Of a DNA stretch of 64,000 bases, positions 8,844-18,143 are shown one piece after another. Source of the stretch: Bacteroidota bacterium (GTDB lineage: Bacteria; Bacteroidota; Ignavibacteria; Kryptoniales; JAKASW01). The translations under genes and the position numbers were made by a program. The notes beneath the pieces are model-generated. The model worked only from the letters and a program-made list of their open reading frames with translations, ran no database searches and was not told the DNA's origin. Each line of letters begins with the position of its first letter. Position 1 is the stretch's first letter. The stretch covers positions 138,247 through 202,246 of the forward strand of contig JAJYIT010000001.1 of the NCBI GenBank assembly GCA_021789975.1, read 5' to 3'.

Positions 8844-11800
8844 GCATAGCGGGCCGGGCTGTTTCAATCTACATCGTCGCGGGCATCCTCTTTTCCGAAG
8901 CTCTTGCTGCGTCAAAGCGTAAGGTCGGCGTACAAGCGCTTTCGCCCAAGCAGAGATTGCTTACTGTAACTGTCAGCAGGCAACAGATCGCCGATCTGGT
9001 CGCCGGACAAGGTCAATCGGGCTGTATTTCTTTTCCGTTCATATCTCAGGGAAGCGTCAGCTACTCCGTGCAGAAACTGAATCCTGATGTGATGATTCCT
9101 GACAAGCCACCTGTTTCACTAACCGACACGGCCAAGGGAGGACCCGGGAGCGCTAGAGCGAGTCCACCGGGCAGCGGCTCCTCGGGCGGAGTCGTACTAA
9201 AGCAGCTAGGTGTCATGCGGGGCGAGAAACTATACTCACTGATTATTTCTCCTTATGACTACGATCCCTCGACAGGGAAGGTCACGTACTACAGCACGAT
9301 CAAGATAAGCTTGACGTCGGCGCTGCCTTTTCCCGATTATTTTGATAAGCCTGCTCTCAGTTCAGCGAGGAAAATCGTGAACAAAGCGCATGCTTCACCG
9401 GCTGATCCGACAGGGGCATACATAAGAATTGTGGTCAATGAGGACGGGATCTACCACATAACCGGTAGAGATCTTGATACTTCGGGGATCGACATCTCCG
9501 GATTCACGTCTAAGAATCTGACACTTTGGAATAGAGGAAAACAGGTCCCGATCTATGTCTATACCGCCGGAGGGATTCAGTTCACCTCAAAAAGCTACTT
9601 TGAGTTCTACGGATCCGCAAATAGAGTCGACTATTCGGGTGGCAGAAAAGATCTCTACTTGGATCCGTTCACCGATGAGAATGTTTATTTCCTGACGGAC
9701 GACTCGAGTGCTGTACCGCAGAGACTCGTGACAGAAACCGCACCTCCCGAACAAGCCGTCACTCCTATCGATTTGTCCGCATATTCGTTTACCGAGACTG
9801 TGCATCTGGAACAGGACAAGATCTTCGACAGGCTGGATTACGTCGATACTAATAAGACCTATGACGTCCGCGACCATTGGTACTGGTCGGAGGTTTCGAG
9901 CAACCAGATGGCAACCGTTCCATTTTATCTGTCATATCCTGACACGACAAACATCCAGCCTTTGACGCTGGTGGCTGCATTTCAAGGAATCACCCATTTC
10001 GATGGGGAGGGCAACTCTCCGAACGTTCCGAACGAGCACCAGGCCGAACTGTTCATAAATCAAAACCATGTGCTGGGTACAACCTGGGATGATCAAACTA
10101 GTCACATTGTCGCCGTCGGCTCATCTTCAAACATTCCGCAAAATGTGCTTCATAACGGGTACAACTCGTTCCAGGTTTATAATGCTAATCCCGGTACAAT
10201 CGCTGCTGCCACTTTCGCATTGAACTGGGTGGAGCTCAGGTACCAGCGGCTCTACATCGCTGATAAGGACTTCCTTGAGTTTACGATACCTGACAATGCC
10301 CAACCGGGATACTACAGATTCCTCATCCGGAATTTCAGGAGCTCTGCGGTTTCTGTATATAGGCTTTATAACTCGAAGCTCAGCAGTGTGACGATCCGGA
10401 ATCTCAGTACCGCGGATATGCCTTCCGAGTACGCTGTACAATTTCAGGCATTTGTTCAATCGCCGGGCGAGGGGTTCATTGCCGTCAGCGACAGTGGAAA
10501 GTTGAGGCCTATCAGGGTAGAACAAATACCGAACGCCGGTTTGTCGTCACACGATTATTCTGCGGACTATATTATGATCACCAGCCGGAAGATCGACGAT
10601 CTAACAAAGAAGGACCAGGATCCATCAAATCCGGTGAACCAGCTTGCATCATGGTACAACTCCCATGGGACGAAGACGCTTGTCGTCGATGCATCGCAGG
10701 TGTATGACGAGTTTAATAATGGCGTCAAGAGTCCGTATGCGATCAAGTCGTTCATATCATATGCATATCATAATTGGTCGGTCGCTCCCAAATATGTCTT
10801 GCTTGTTGGAACCGGATCCTGGAATACGAAAAACAGAAACGATGCTTCCAACCTGGTGCCGGTCATGATGATGCAGACGTTTGAATTCGGCGCCGCAGCG
10901 TCTGACAACTTCTATGCATGTGTAGATGGGGATGATCCCATACCAGATGTGGCAGTCGGGAGGTTACCTGCCAAAAACCTTGAGCAGGCAAAAATCGCGG
11001 TCGACAAGATTCTTGCATATTACGGCAATACGACCTTTGGGTGGCAGAACAGCGCTCTCCTCATAGCTGGTGAGGAAAACACTTTCCATACGGAGACAAG
11101 TTCTATTGTAACAAACAATCTGCCCGGTGACTTCTTCATAAAACGGCTCTATACAAGTATTCAGAACCCGGCTGAGGATACTAAATACTACGGTGTGACA
11201 CAGACTCTAATCAACTACTTTAACCAAGGTGTTTCAGTAATAAACTATATGGGGCACGGCGGCGGTGCAATTTGGGCTGACAACGGCATTCTCACTAACG
11301 ATGCTGTGGCCAATTTATCCAACAAAGGCAAGTACCCCTTTGTTGCTAGTATGACGTGCTTCGCAGGGGCCTTTGATGGACAGCTAGGTCAGCCTCTTGC
11401 ATCCACCCTCTTGTTCGCGCAAGACAAAGGCGCGGTCGGCATACTTGCTTCGTCGGGACTTGGTTGGTTGCAGAACGACTACTACATGGACACCGAAATA
11501 CTGCCGCTGCTCTTCGATTCAACCTACTCTTCACAGAGTATTGGGTCCGATGTCATGGTGGGCAAGTCGCTATATTATGCATCAAATTTCTTCTGGGACC
11601 AGGCGGTCACCATGCTGAACCAGTATAATCTGTTTGGCGACCCGGCACTAAGGCTTCAACTGCCCGCTCGTAGTTCCGAAGTCAAGCTGAATTCATACAC
11701 AGTATCTCCCGGACAGAATGTCACCGGAAAGGTCTCCAATGGAGTTCGAAACGGGAGGGGATCTGTTCAGGTTACCGATCAAGGCGGCTATATGGTTGCC

Positions 11801-13687
11801 CAGTCCGATTTGTCGCTGGATGCCAGCGGGTCAGGGGCTTTCAATGTTCAGTTTCCCGGTGGCTTCAATGGAAAGGGACTCGTGAAGGTTTATGCGTACG
11901 GCTCTGCTGAGCAGAGCTCCGGAAGCGTAAATTTTTCTACTCAGAATTCCTTTGCTCAAGTAACCAACTTCGGCATCACTCTGGATGGCAACGACTTTCG
12001 CGTAAGCATTGAGGGAGGAGCATCCTCGACATCGACGATTGACTCCCTTAGTTTTATCGGGAAGGTCTATCAGTCGAAGAACAGGGTAGCTGACGTACCG
12101 GTCGTTGATCTGAATATTCCCCTCCTTGCCTACGGGTCAAGTTCATATTTCGGATCCACAACGATTGGTGAAGACTCGTTAAAACCTGGCGATGTAATAA
12201 ACGGGAACCTTAGAGCCGTCTCTTCCGATAGCACGGTATTCTTTAGTGCAAATGTCAATTATACCGTGCCCGGTGCTTCCGATTTGTCTGCTTTCTCCAG
12301 GCAGGGATATACGAACGTGAACTCCTCTGTCAGAGTTGTTGCAGACAGCATCGTAGAGTTAGAAGCTGCTCTTTACGATTGGAATTCGGTACCGGCACAA
12401 AATGTCAGAGTAGATTTCTTTGACGGTCCGAAATCGGCCAGGCAGTATATCGGATCGACCAGGCTGAGTTTCGATACGGCGGCAGTCGCAACCGCCCGCA
12501 CACCTTGCAGCTTGTCAACGGGTGCTCATAGGATACATATGTATTTGGTCTTTGATAGTCTTTCAAGCGGCTACGACCTGAATCCTCTGAACAATTCTGC
12601 TTATGGTGATGTCAATGTGGAATTCTTTGTTGCTGACTCCTCAGGTATAGTGAGGATTGATTCTAGTGCTTGGTTGTCTGGGGTTGCAAGCGGTCATATT
12701 CTCAGGGTTGGCCGAGTTACTCCACATCTCTATCCACAGCCGTTTATAATGCGGGCAAAATCCGTAGATAGTCTGAGCCAGTGTTTCCAATTTCTGCCGG
12801 TAAATGGAAACCCTAGTTCTAACCTCTCAGTCTCGATTAGAGTCTTCAATCCTGACACTGCAACTGGCAGCAACTTGCAGGCGCTCCGGATTTATGTTTT
12901 CGATCCAAGGACCAGCACGATAAACCTTGTGGGTGGAAGCTATGATGGTGAATGTGTCAACGCCCCCATTCCCCAGCCGGGGATCTTTGCTGTTGCCTAT
13001 TCAACTGACCACACGCCGCCTCAGGTCACAGTTTCGGCCGGCGACCAGTTCTTCACTAACGGAGATTATGTGCCGCCCAATCCGCAATTCTCTTTCTTAA
13101 TCCATGATGAAGACGGGGTAGACCTGAATCGCAATAATGTCAGATTGGAGCTGGATGGCCAACCGGTCGATCCGAGTCTAATTGTTGTCCCGGATTCGGT
13201 TCCGAACCCAACTTCAGTCGCCTTGACAGTTCGACTTCCCGTCAAAGAGGGATCTCACACTCTTCAGGCAGCCGCACAAGATGCAGGGGGGAATCAATCA
13301 ATCCCGGTTTCGACCGACTTTGTGGTAAGGTCCGATTTCAGCCTGAGAGTCTATGGGGCTTACCCTGATCCGTTTGTGAGCAATACGTTCATCGCCTTTG
13401 AGGTTACCTCTCCGAACCAGGTAGAGGCCGTCCAGGTCAAGATCTACTCTGTAAGCGGAAGGCTTGTCAAAACAACCAGGTATCCCAGCGGCAATCCTAT
13501 GGAGGAGTCGGGATTGCTACAAGGTGGCACCGGGTCACCGACTGCGGTTGGTTACCACGAGGCATGGTGGGACGGCACGGACAACTATGGGAACCAGGTG
13601 GCAAATGGCGTTTATTTCTATCGAGTTACCGTTACCAGCGGAGGAAAGAAGCTCGAAGAGATAGGCAAAATGGCGAGGTTGAGGTAG
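8840..13687 (+). CDS. porU: Type IX secretion sortase PorU-like, C25 (gingipain) family peptidase
   Basis: Exported C25 cysteine protease, most likely the sortase that cleaves C-terminal sorting domains from type IX secretion cargo at the outer membrane. I start it at GTG 8840, overlapping the secA stop as GTGA, because a signal peptide follows at once (IYIVAGILFSEALA); an in-frame GTG at 8801 would add 13 residues inside secA. About 1615 residues. Catalytic His806 lies in NYMGHGGGAIW and Cys840 in SMTCFAGAFDG, as in gingipains. Immunoglobulin-like segments follow, and the end (YPDPF, VKIYSVSGRLVKT, WWDGTDNYGNQVANGVYFYR) resembles a type IX sorting domain, which known PorU proteins also carry. 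PorV is next. A secreted C25 protease rather than the sortase is the main alternative. Confidence 0.8.
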   Translation: MSIAGRAVSIYIVAGILFSEALAASKRKVGVQALSPKQRLLTVTVSRQQIADLVAGQGQSGCISFPFISQGSVSYSVQKLNPDVMIPDKPPVSLTDTAKGGPGSARASPPGSGSSGGVVLKQLGVMRGEKLYSLIISPYDYDPSTGKVTYYSTIKISLTSALPFPDYFDKPALSSARKIVNKAHASPADPTGAYIRIVVNEDGIYHITGRDLDTSGIDISGFTSKNLTLWNRGKQVPIYVYTAGGIQFTSKSYFEFYGSANRVDYSGGRKDLYLDPFTDENVYFLTDDSSAVPQRLVTETAPPEQAVTPIDLSAYSFTETVHLEQDKIFDRLDYVDTNKTYDVRDHWYWSEVSSNQMATVPFYLSYPDTTNIQPLTLVAAFQGITHFDGEGNSPNVPNEHQAELFINQNHVLGTTWDDQTSHIVAVGSSSNIPQNVLHNGYNSFQVYNANPGTIAAATFALNWVELRYQRLYIADKDFLEFTIPDNAQPGYYRFLIRNFRSSAVSVYRLYNSKLSSVTIRNLSTADMPSEYAVQFQAFVQSPGEGFIAVSDSGKLRPIRVEQIPNAGLSSHDYSADYIMITSRKIDDLTKKDQDPSNPVNQLASWYNSHGTKTLVVDASQVYDEFNNGVKSPYAIKSFISYAYHNWSVAPKYVLLVGTGSWNTKNRNDASNLVPVMMMQTFEFGAAASDNFYACVDGDDPIPDVAVGRLPAKNLEQAKIAVDKILAYYGNTTFGWQNSALLIAGEENTFHTETSSIVTNNLPGDFFIKRLYTSIQNPAEDTKYYGVTQTLINYFNQGVSVINYMGHGGGAIWADNGILTNDAVANLSNKGKYPFVASMTCFAGAFDGQLGQPLASTLLFAQDKGAVGILASSGLGWLQNDYYMDTEILPLLFDSTYSSQSIGSDVMVGKSLYYASNFFWDQAVTMLNQYNLFGDPALRLQLPARSSEVKLNSYTVSPGQNVTGKVSNGVRNGRGSVQVTDQGGYMVAQSDLSLDASGSGAFNVQFPGGFNGKGLVKVYAYGSAEQSSGSVNFSTQNSFAQVTNFGITLDGNDFRVSIEGGASSTSTIDSLSFIGKVYQSKNRVADVPVVDLNIPLLAYGSSSYFGSTTIGEDSLKPGDVINGNLRAVSSDSTVFFSANVNYTVPGASDLSAFSRQGYTNVNSSVRVVADSIVELEAALYDWNSVPAQNVRVDFFDGPKSARQYIGSTRLSFDTAAVATARTPCSLSTGAHRIHMYLVFDSLSSGYDLNPLNNSAYGDVNVEFFVADSSGIVRIDSSAWLSGVASGHILRVGRVTPHLYPQPFIMRAKSVDSLSQCFQFLPVNGNPSSNLSVSIRVFNPDTATGSNLQALRIYVFDPRTSTINLVGGSYDGECVNAPIPQPGIFAVAYSTDHTPPQVTVSAGDQFFTNGDYVPPNPQFSFLIHDEDGVDLNRNNVRLELDGQPVDPSLIVVPDSVPNPTSVALTVRLPVKEGSHTLQAAAQDAGGNQSIPVSTDFVVRSDFSLRVYGAYPDPFVSNTFIAFEVTSPNQVEAVQVKIYSVSGRLVKTTRYPSGNPMEESGLLQGGTGSPTAVGYHEAWWDGTDNYGNQVANGVYFYRVTVTSGGKKLEEIGKMARLR

Positions 13688-13756
13688 ATGACTGATAAGA
13701 ATTTGAAGTTGAGAATATCGGAAATTAAGAACCTCGGAAGATAAGAAAACAACAAT

Positions 13757-14854
13757 ATGATGAGGCAGGCTGAAAGAGTTACCCGGATTTCCAAAAGAGT
13801 CATGTGGACTTCCAAATCTCTTACCTTCATACCTTCTTATCTCACGGTAGTTACGGTTACGTCACTACTTTTGCTAAACGGTGTGCCTAATATACTGGCA
13901 CAGAGCAAATACGTCGCCAGCTTTCTCGAGATCCCTGTCGGTGCGCGCGCGCTGGGTATGGGAGACGCATACGTATCTCTCGCAGACGACGGGACAGCGT
14001 TCCACTACAATCCAGCCGGGACGGCACTGATAAACTCGGATGTTCTGTCGATGATGTATTCGTCCCAGTATGGTTCGTTGCTGACTCCTCTCGCGGACTT
14101 CTACTTCGCTGGTTATGCCCAGAAGATTCAAGATCTAAATGTCTCTGTTGACTGGGTGAGGTTGAGCGTGGATAACATTCCCTCCGAGCCTGATATTTCT
14201 GAATTAGATCCTGCCCAAAGGGAGTATTACGTGAAGCACAGCTCCGATAACGGGACGTTCGGGAGTGCTGATGATGCAATCTACCTTAACATCTCAAGAC
14301 TTTATGATTTCGACATAGATTTTGGGTGGTTATTCTTCAAGATTCCGGTTCAATTCCCTATTGGGATCAACTTCAAATATATCCACCGATTGCTCAGTGG
14401 AAGAGCAGCGTCGGGAATTGGGCTTGATGGTGGTTTCATGCTGAGGTTCCCGATAGGGTCGAAAGAAGGCTCGCATGGCTTCGGGATTCTTTCCTTTGGT
14501 ATGAACGTCCGCGACATAACGAATACAAGAATCGCGTGGGATACACAGACTAACGAGACTATACCGCGGAGCGTTCTCTGGGGATTGTCATATGACCTGC
14601 CGATCTCCTTTCTCCAGGGCGATGCTGTCTTCTCGTTCAACCGCGATTCTCGATATGGCGATTTACTTTTCGGAGGCGAATACATCTACGACAAATTGTT
14701 GTCGGTGAGACTTGGTTCCGATGCCTCTAATCTCACAGCCGGTGCCGGAATCGAGCTAAGCTTCATGCGGGTTGATTATGCCTTTCTTGGGCAGAGCCTG
14801 GGTAACGTGAATAGAGTCAGTGCTTCTTTCTATCTGGACAGGATTCTTAAATGA
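13757..14854 (+). CDS. porV: PorV/PorQ family outer membrane protein of type IX secretion
   Basis: Outer membrane beta-barrel of the UPF0164/PorV-PorQ family. PorV is known to shuttle cargo to the PorU sortase and to form part of the attachment complex. The protein has 365 residues: a signal peptide ending near NILAQ, then the family hallmark FLEIPVGARALGMGDAYVSL followed by YNPAGTALIN, then alternating strands ending in YAFLGQSLGNVNRVSASFYL. The ATG at 13757 gives a long, basic n-region; an in-frame ATG at 13802 would give a more ordinary signal peptide, and neither has a strong ribosome site. It lies 69 bases after porU on the same strand, which supports pairing the two. Confidence 0.83.
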   Translation: MMRQAERVTRISKRVMWTSKSLTFIPSYLTVVTVTSLLLLNGVPNILAQSKYVASFLEIPVGARALGMGDAYVSLADDGTAFHYNPAGTALINSDVLSMMYSSQYGSLLTPLADFYFAGYAQKIQDLNVSVDWVRLSVDNIPSEPDISELDPAQREYYVKHSSDNGTFGSADDAIYLNISRLYDFDIDFGWLFFKIPVQFPIGINFKYIHRLLSGRAASGIGLDGGFMLRFPIGSKEGSHGFGILSFGMNVRDITNTRIAWDTQTNETIPRSVLWGLSYDLPISFLQGDAVFSFNRDSRYGDLLFGGEYIYDKLLSVRLGSDASNLTAGAGIELSFMRVDYAFLGQSLGNVNRVSASFYLDRILK

Positions 14855-15000
14855 TATGTCGATGGAACCGATCAAACCCGTCCGCCCGGTTGCAGGTCAA
14901 TCGCCGCGTCACTCTTTGGGAAGACTTCGATAGACCTGCCGCCCACTTGGTGGTAACGCTAAATTTTACATACGCTTTCGACTAAACTGAAAGGACGAAA

Positions 15001-15516
15001 ATGAAATTAAGCTCAATAGCGATAGCGGCATTGATATTAGGCGCTCTCCTGACAAAGCCGGCTTCTTCGCAGGAGTTGTTCACTCCGCAAACGACTACGA
15101 TTGGATCGAGCGCGCCGTCGTATTACTATATTGGCTCTGGACAGGGACTGACTATCGCTGTGAATTTGTGGGGCTTCGTGAAAAATCCGGGCAGGTACGA
15201 AGTGCCAAGCTCGACTGACCTGGTGCAGCTGATTTCTTTCGGGGGAGGCCCGCTCGAACATGCAGAACTTGATAGAGTGAATATCGTAAGACAGGTATTG
15301 CATTCCGACTCGACTTACGGAACTGAGGTCATCCCGGTCGACCTCCGGGATTTTCAAACGAAAGGTAAAACCACTCCTCTCCTGCTCCCTGGTGATACGA
15401 TAATAGTGCCGGGGTCAACATTCGACGCAATCCAGCAAATTGTAGCGCTGTTCAGAGACGTAGCGCTGATCTTCTCAGGCATCGCGACGTTTATTCTCGT
15501 ATTGCGGAGTCATTGA
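15001..15516 (+). CDS. Small exported SLBB-domain protein with a C-terminal membrane helix
   Basis: A 171-residue protein with a signal peptide (cleavage near PASSQ) and one SLBB domain (LWGFVKNPGRYEVPSSTDLV, then ISFGGGPLEHAELDRVNIVR), ending LLLPGDTIIVPGST. A hydrophobic helix at about 145-168 closes the protein. SLBB domains occur in Wza-type polysaccharide export proteins, but the N-terminal Poly_export domain is absent, as are polysaccharide genes nearby. A role at the envelope, perhaps as an accessory to a capsule or exopolysaccharide exporter, is inference. A good site (AAAGGACG) precedes the ATG. It appears to be transcribed alone, with 146 bases before it and 121 after it. Confidence 0.75.
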   Translation: MKLSSIAIAALILGALLTKPASSQELFTPQTTTIGSSAPSYYYIGSGQGLTIAVNLWGFVKNPGRYEVPSSTDLVQLISFGGGPLEHAELDRVNIVRQVLHSDSTYGTEVIPVDLRDFQTKGKTTPLLLPGDTIIVPGSTFDAIQQIVALFRDVALIFSGIATFILVLRSH

Positions 15517-15637
15517 AATCCAGATTCTTCAGCGCTAACTTTGTTTTCGCGGCGACATTGTGAACGTATGTGACTCCGCTGCGATGATTTGCTAAGATTA
15601 TTGCTTTGAATCCAGTATTTACAAGAGGACGGCGTCT

Positions 15638-16882
15638 ATGATACGCAACCATATAAAATCAGATTTCCCGATTTTTTCGTATTGGGAATCCAGAGGAAAG
15701 CCGCTTGTCTATCTCGATAGTGCGGCAACCACACAAAAGCCCCTGCGAGTGATATCTAAGGTGGAAGAATATTACTCACAATTCAATGCAAACGTTCACC
15801 GAGGGACCTATGAGCTGAGCCAAATCGCAACCGACATCTACGAAGAAGCGCGTTCGAAGGTAGCTCGGTTCATTAACGGACTACAACCAGAGTCGGTGAT
15901 CTTCACCCGAAACGCTACCGAGTCACTTAATCTTGTCGCCTATGCCTGGGGCCTGAACAATCTCAAAGAGGGAGATGAGGTCATCCTCAGCGAGATGGAA
16001 CATCACAGCAATCTGGTTCCGTGGCATATAATTGCCAGGCATACGGGGGCGGTTCTCAAGTTCATTAGGATGAACCACGACTACCAACTCGATCTCGATT
16101 CGCTCAGACAGATTTTGACGGCTAAAACAAAAGCAGTCTCTGTCGTTCACGTCTCGAACGTTCTTGGCACAATTAATCCTGTTAAAGAGATAACTGCTAT
16201 CGCCCACGATGCGGGTGCCATCTCAATAGTAGACGGGGCTCAGAGCGCACCTCATATTCCTGTCGATGTTCAGGATATTGGGTGTGACTTCTACGCCTTC
16301 AGCGGCCACAAGATGTGCGGTCCGACCGGGATAGGCGGGTTATACGGGAAGTACGACCTTCTCGAAAAGATGGAGCCGTTTCTCGGCGGCGGTGAGATGA
16401 TAAATGAAGTTTTCCCGACAACTTCGAATTACGCTAAACCGCCATATAAGTTCGAAGCCGGTACGCCGAACATCTCCGGTGCGATAGGTTTGCAAGCCGC
16501 GATTGAGTACATCGAGGATCTCGGTTTGAAAAATATCGAAGAACACGAAGTAGCTCTTGGAGATTATGCTGCCCAGCGTTTGGCCGAAGTCGAAGGCATC
16601 CGCATTTTTCGGCCGCATGCGACCGGGACAGGCGTAATTTCCTTCACAATAGACAACGTACATCCTCACGACATCTCCACCATCCTCGATGCTGAAGGGA
16701 TAGCGATCCGGGCAGGGCACCACTGTGCTCAGCCGCTTATGCGAAAACTGCAGGTACAGTCAACCGCTCGTGCCAGCTTCTATCTCTACAACGATAGATC
16801 GGACGTCGAGACACTTGCGAGAGCACTCGAGAAAGCGGTCGCCATCTTCAGCCCAAGAAAGAAAGCCAATGTCCTTAAATGA
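15638..16882 (+). CDS. sufS: Cysteine desulfurase SufS (class V aminotransferase fold)
   Basis: PLP enzyme that takes sulfur from cysteine as a persulfide for Fe-S cluster assembly in the cytoplasm. 414 residues, normal for SufS. The N-terminus YLDSAATTQKP is typical; Lys225 in FSGHKMCGPTG binds PLP; the active cysteine is Cys363 in RAGHHCAQPLM, the group II (SufS/CsdA) motif. Thr and His residues in NANVHRGTYELSQIAT match the family. The ATG at 15638 follows AGAGGACGG. Its end overlaps sufU by 14 bases, so the pair is coupled. No sufBCD genes are in the window, although these commonly lie beside sufS. Confidence 0.95.
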   Translation: MIRNHIKSDFPIFSYWESRGKPLVYLDSAATTQKPLRVISKVEEYYSQFNANVHRGTYELSQIATDIYEEARSKVARFINGLQPESVIFTRNATESLNLVAYAWGLNNLKEGDEVILSEMEHHSNLVPWHIIARHTGAVLKFIRMNHDYQLDLDSLRQILTAKTKAVSVVHVSNVLGTINPVKEITAIAHDAGAISIVDGAQSAPHIPVDVQDIGCDFYAFSGHKMCGPTGIGGLYGKYDLLEKMEPFLGGGEMINEVFPTTSNYAKPPYKFEAGTPNISGAIGLQAAIEYIEDLGLKNIEEHEVALGDYAAQRLAEVEGIRIFRPHATGTGVISFTIDNVHPHDISTILDAEGIAIRAGHHCAQPLMRKLQVQSTARASFYLYNDRSDVETLARALEKAVAIFSPRKKANVLK

Positions 16883-17294
16883 TCTCTTCACGGAAATAAT
16901 TCTCGATCACTACCAACATCCACATAACCATGGTCTGATTTCTTCTCCGTCCCATTTTTCAAGAGGGTTCAACGAATCTTGCGGAGACGACATTCAGATT
17001 TCGCTTCTTGTCGAAAAAGACATTATAGTCGATGTAAAATTCTCGGGAGCCGGTTGCTCGATCAGTCAGGCCTCAGCATCCATTATGACAGATATCGTGA
17101 GAGGGAAATCGGTCGACCAGATCAAAACCCTTGCCGGGAAGTTCTACGATATGGTAAAGGGGAATGAGGCAAATCCCGACGAAGATCTCGGTGATGCAGT
17201 TGCACTTCAGGGAGTGGCTAAGTTTCCTGTAAGAGTAAAATGTGCCACCCTTGCCTGGCATACGTTGGAGGAAGCCCTTAAACAACAAAAGTAG
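16869..17294 (+). CDS. sufU: Sulfur acceptor/scaffold SufU (IscU-like NifU-N family)
   Basis: Zinc-bearing sulfurtransferase that accepts persulfide sulfur from SufS. I choose ATG 16869 (AAGAAAG upstream), giving 141 residues starting SLNDLFTEIILDHYQHPHN, exactly the family N-terminus; a longer reading from 16725 only runs antiparallel to family knowledge and lies inside sufS. The three conserved cysteines are Cys38 (ESCGDD, with Asp40), Cys63 (GAGCSISQAS) and Cys125 (VKCATLAWHTL). The insertion between the second and third cysteines (about 60 residues with GKFYDMVKG) is the feature that marks SufU rather than IscU. It overlaps sufS by 14 bases. Confidence 0.94.
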   Translation: MSLNDLFTEIILDHYQHPHNHGLISSPSHFSRGFNESCGDDIQISLLVEKDIIVDVKFSGAGCSISQASASIMTDIVRGKSVDQIKTLAGKFYDMVKGNEANPDEDLGDAVALQGVAKFPVRVKCATLAWHTLEEALKQQK

Positions 17295-17353
17295 GGCGTG
17301 ATCGTGGAATACAGGCAGTAGTCCAGCGGGGATGGTACTGTAATGCCGTCGGT

Positions 17354-17377
17354 ATATTTGCTGCAGCCAGCAAATAT
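17354..17377. promoter_or_regulatory. Perfect 10-bp inverted repeat, candidate operator
   Basis: ATATTTGCTG, four bases (CAGC), then CAGCAAATAT: two perfect 10-base arms. It lies 60 bases after the sufU stop and 92 bases before the next gene. No T-run follows on either strand, so an intrinsic terminator is unlikely. AT-rich outer arms with short spacing suit a dimeric DNA-binding protein, but the binding factor is not identifiable. Confidence 0.5.
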
Positions 17378-17468
17378 TTCAGGAGATCAGATTTCGAATT
17401 GAGCGGAGTCTTTCGTCCGACTGGATTAAGACAAGTCTCTATCGGAATATTCAGCTTATGAGCATAGC

Positions 17469-18128
17469 ATGAAAGACGAGCGAAGTGCGCGCAAACTTAT
17501 CTTCTGGGATGTCGACACGCAGCATGACTTCATGATGCCGGATGGCAAGCTGTATGTCAAAGGGGCTGAGTTGATCCTGGACAATCTAAAGAGGCTTACA
17601 CTACACGCTCGCGAAAACAAAATCCAGGTCTGCGGATCGGTGGATTATCATCTGTTGAGCGACTCTGAAATATCTGACCATCCCGATCTCCACGAGACCT
17701 TTCCTCCACATTGTCTTCAGGGGACACCTGGCCAGGAAAAGGTCCCGGCTACCAAACCTGTGAACCCGCTCTGGATCGACTCACGTGGATACGAACATGG
17801 TGGGCTGGCAGCAATCTTGCGCGGTTACAATGGTGAGATCATCCTCAGAAAACAGAAGTTTGATGTTTTTTCCAACCCGAACGTATTAGCCGTTCTTGAC
17901 TATGTCCACCCGACAGACATTGTGGTATACGGTGTCGCGCTCGATGTATGTGATGCGCATGCGATAGAAGGCTTTCTTCATCGGGGGAGGTACAGGCTTT
18001 ACTTGGTGCTGGACGCCGTCAGGGCGATTTATGAAGACAAAGGAAAAGAACTCATAGAAAATTGGAAAACCCGTGGAGTTCAGATGATAACGACTTACGG
18101 GGCGATAAGCTTATTGCGACATCTCTAA
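17469..18128 (+). CDS. Isochorismatase-like cysteine hydrolase, nicotinamidase-type
   Basis: Cytoplasmic hydrolase of the isochorismatase fold, 219 residues. The catalytic triad can be placed as Asp16 (DVDTQHDFM), Lys130 (LRKQKFDVF) and Cys161 (ALDVCDAHAIEGFL), with the HCLQGTPGQ segment near residue 82 and SVDYH near 57. These match the nicotinamidase branch, which turns nicotinamide into nicotinate for NAD salvage; related ureidoacrylate or other amide hydrolases share the triad. The ATG at 17469 has only a weak ribosome site. The aspartase-type lyase follows after 15 bases, so the two probably share a transcript, perhaps controlled through the inverted repeat upstream. Confidence 0.75.
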   Translation: MKDERSARKLIFWDVDTQHDFMMPDGKLYVKGAELILDNLKRLTLHARENKIQVCGSVDYHLLSDSEISDHPDLHETFPPHCLQGTPGQEKVPATKPVNPLWIDSRGYEHGGLAAILRGYNGEIILRKQKFDVFSNPNVLAVLDYVHPTDIVVYGVALDVCDAHAIEGFLHRGRYRLYLVLDAVRAIYEDKGKELIENWKTRGVQMITTYGAISLLRHL

Positions 18129-18143
18129 TTTGAAAGGTGAAAA

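Noticed and set aside
14892-14939. GCAGGTC/GACCTGC inverted repeat downstream of porV
   Set aside because: Seven bases with a 34-base gap and no T-run; too weak for a terminator or operator call.
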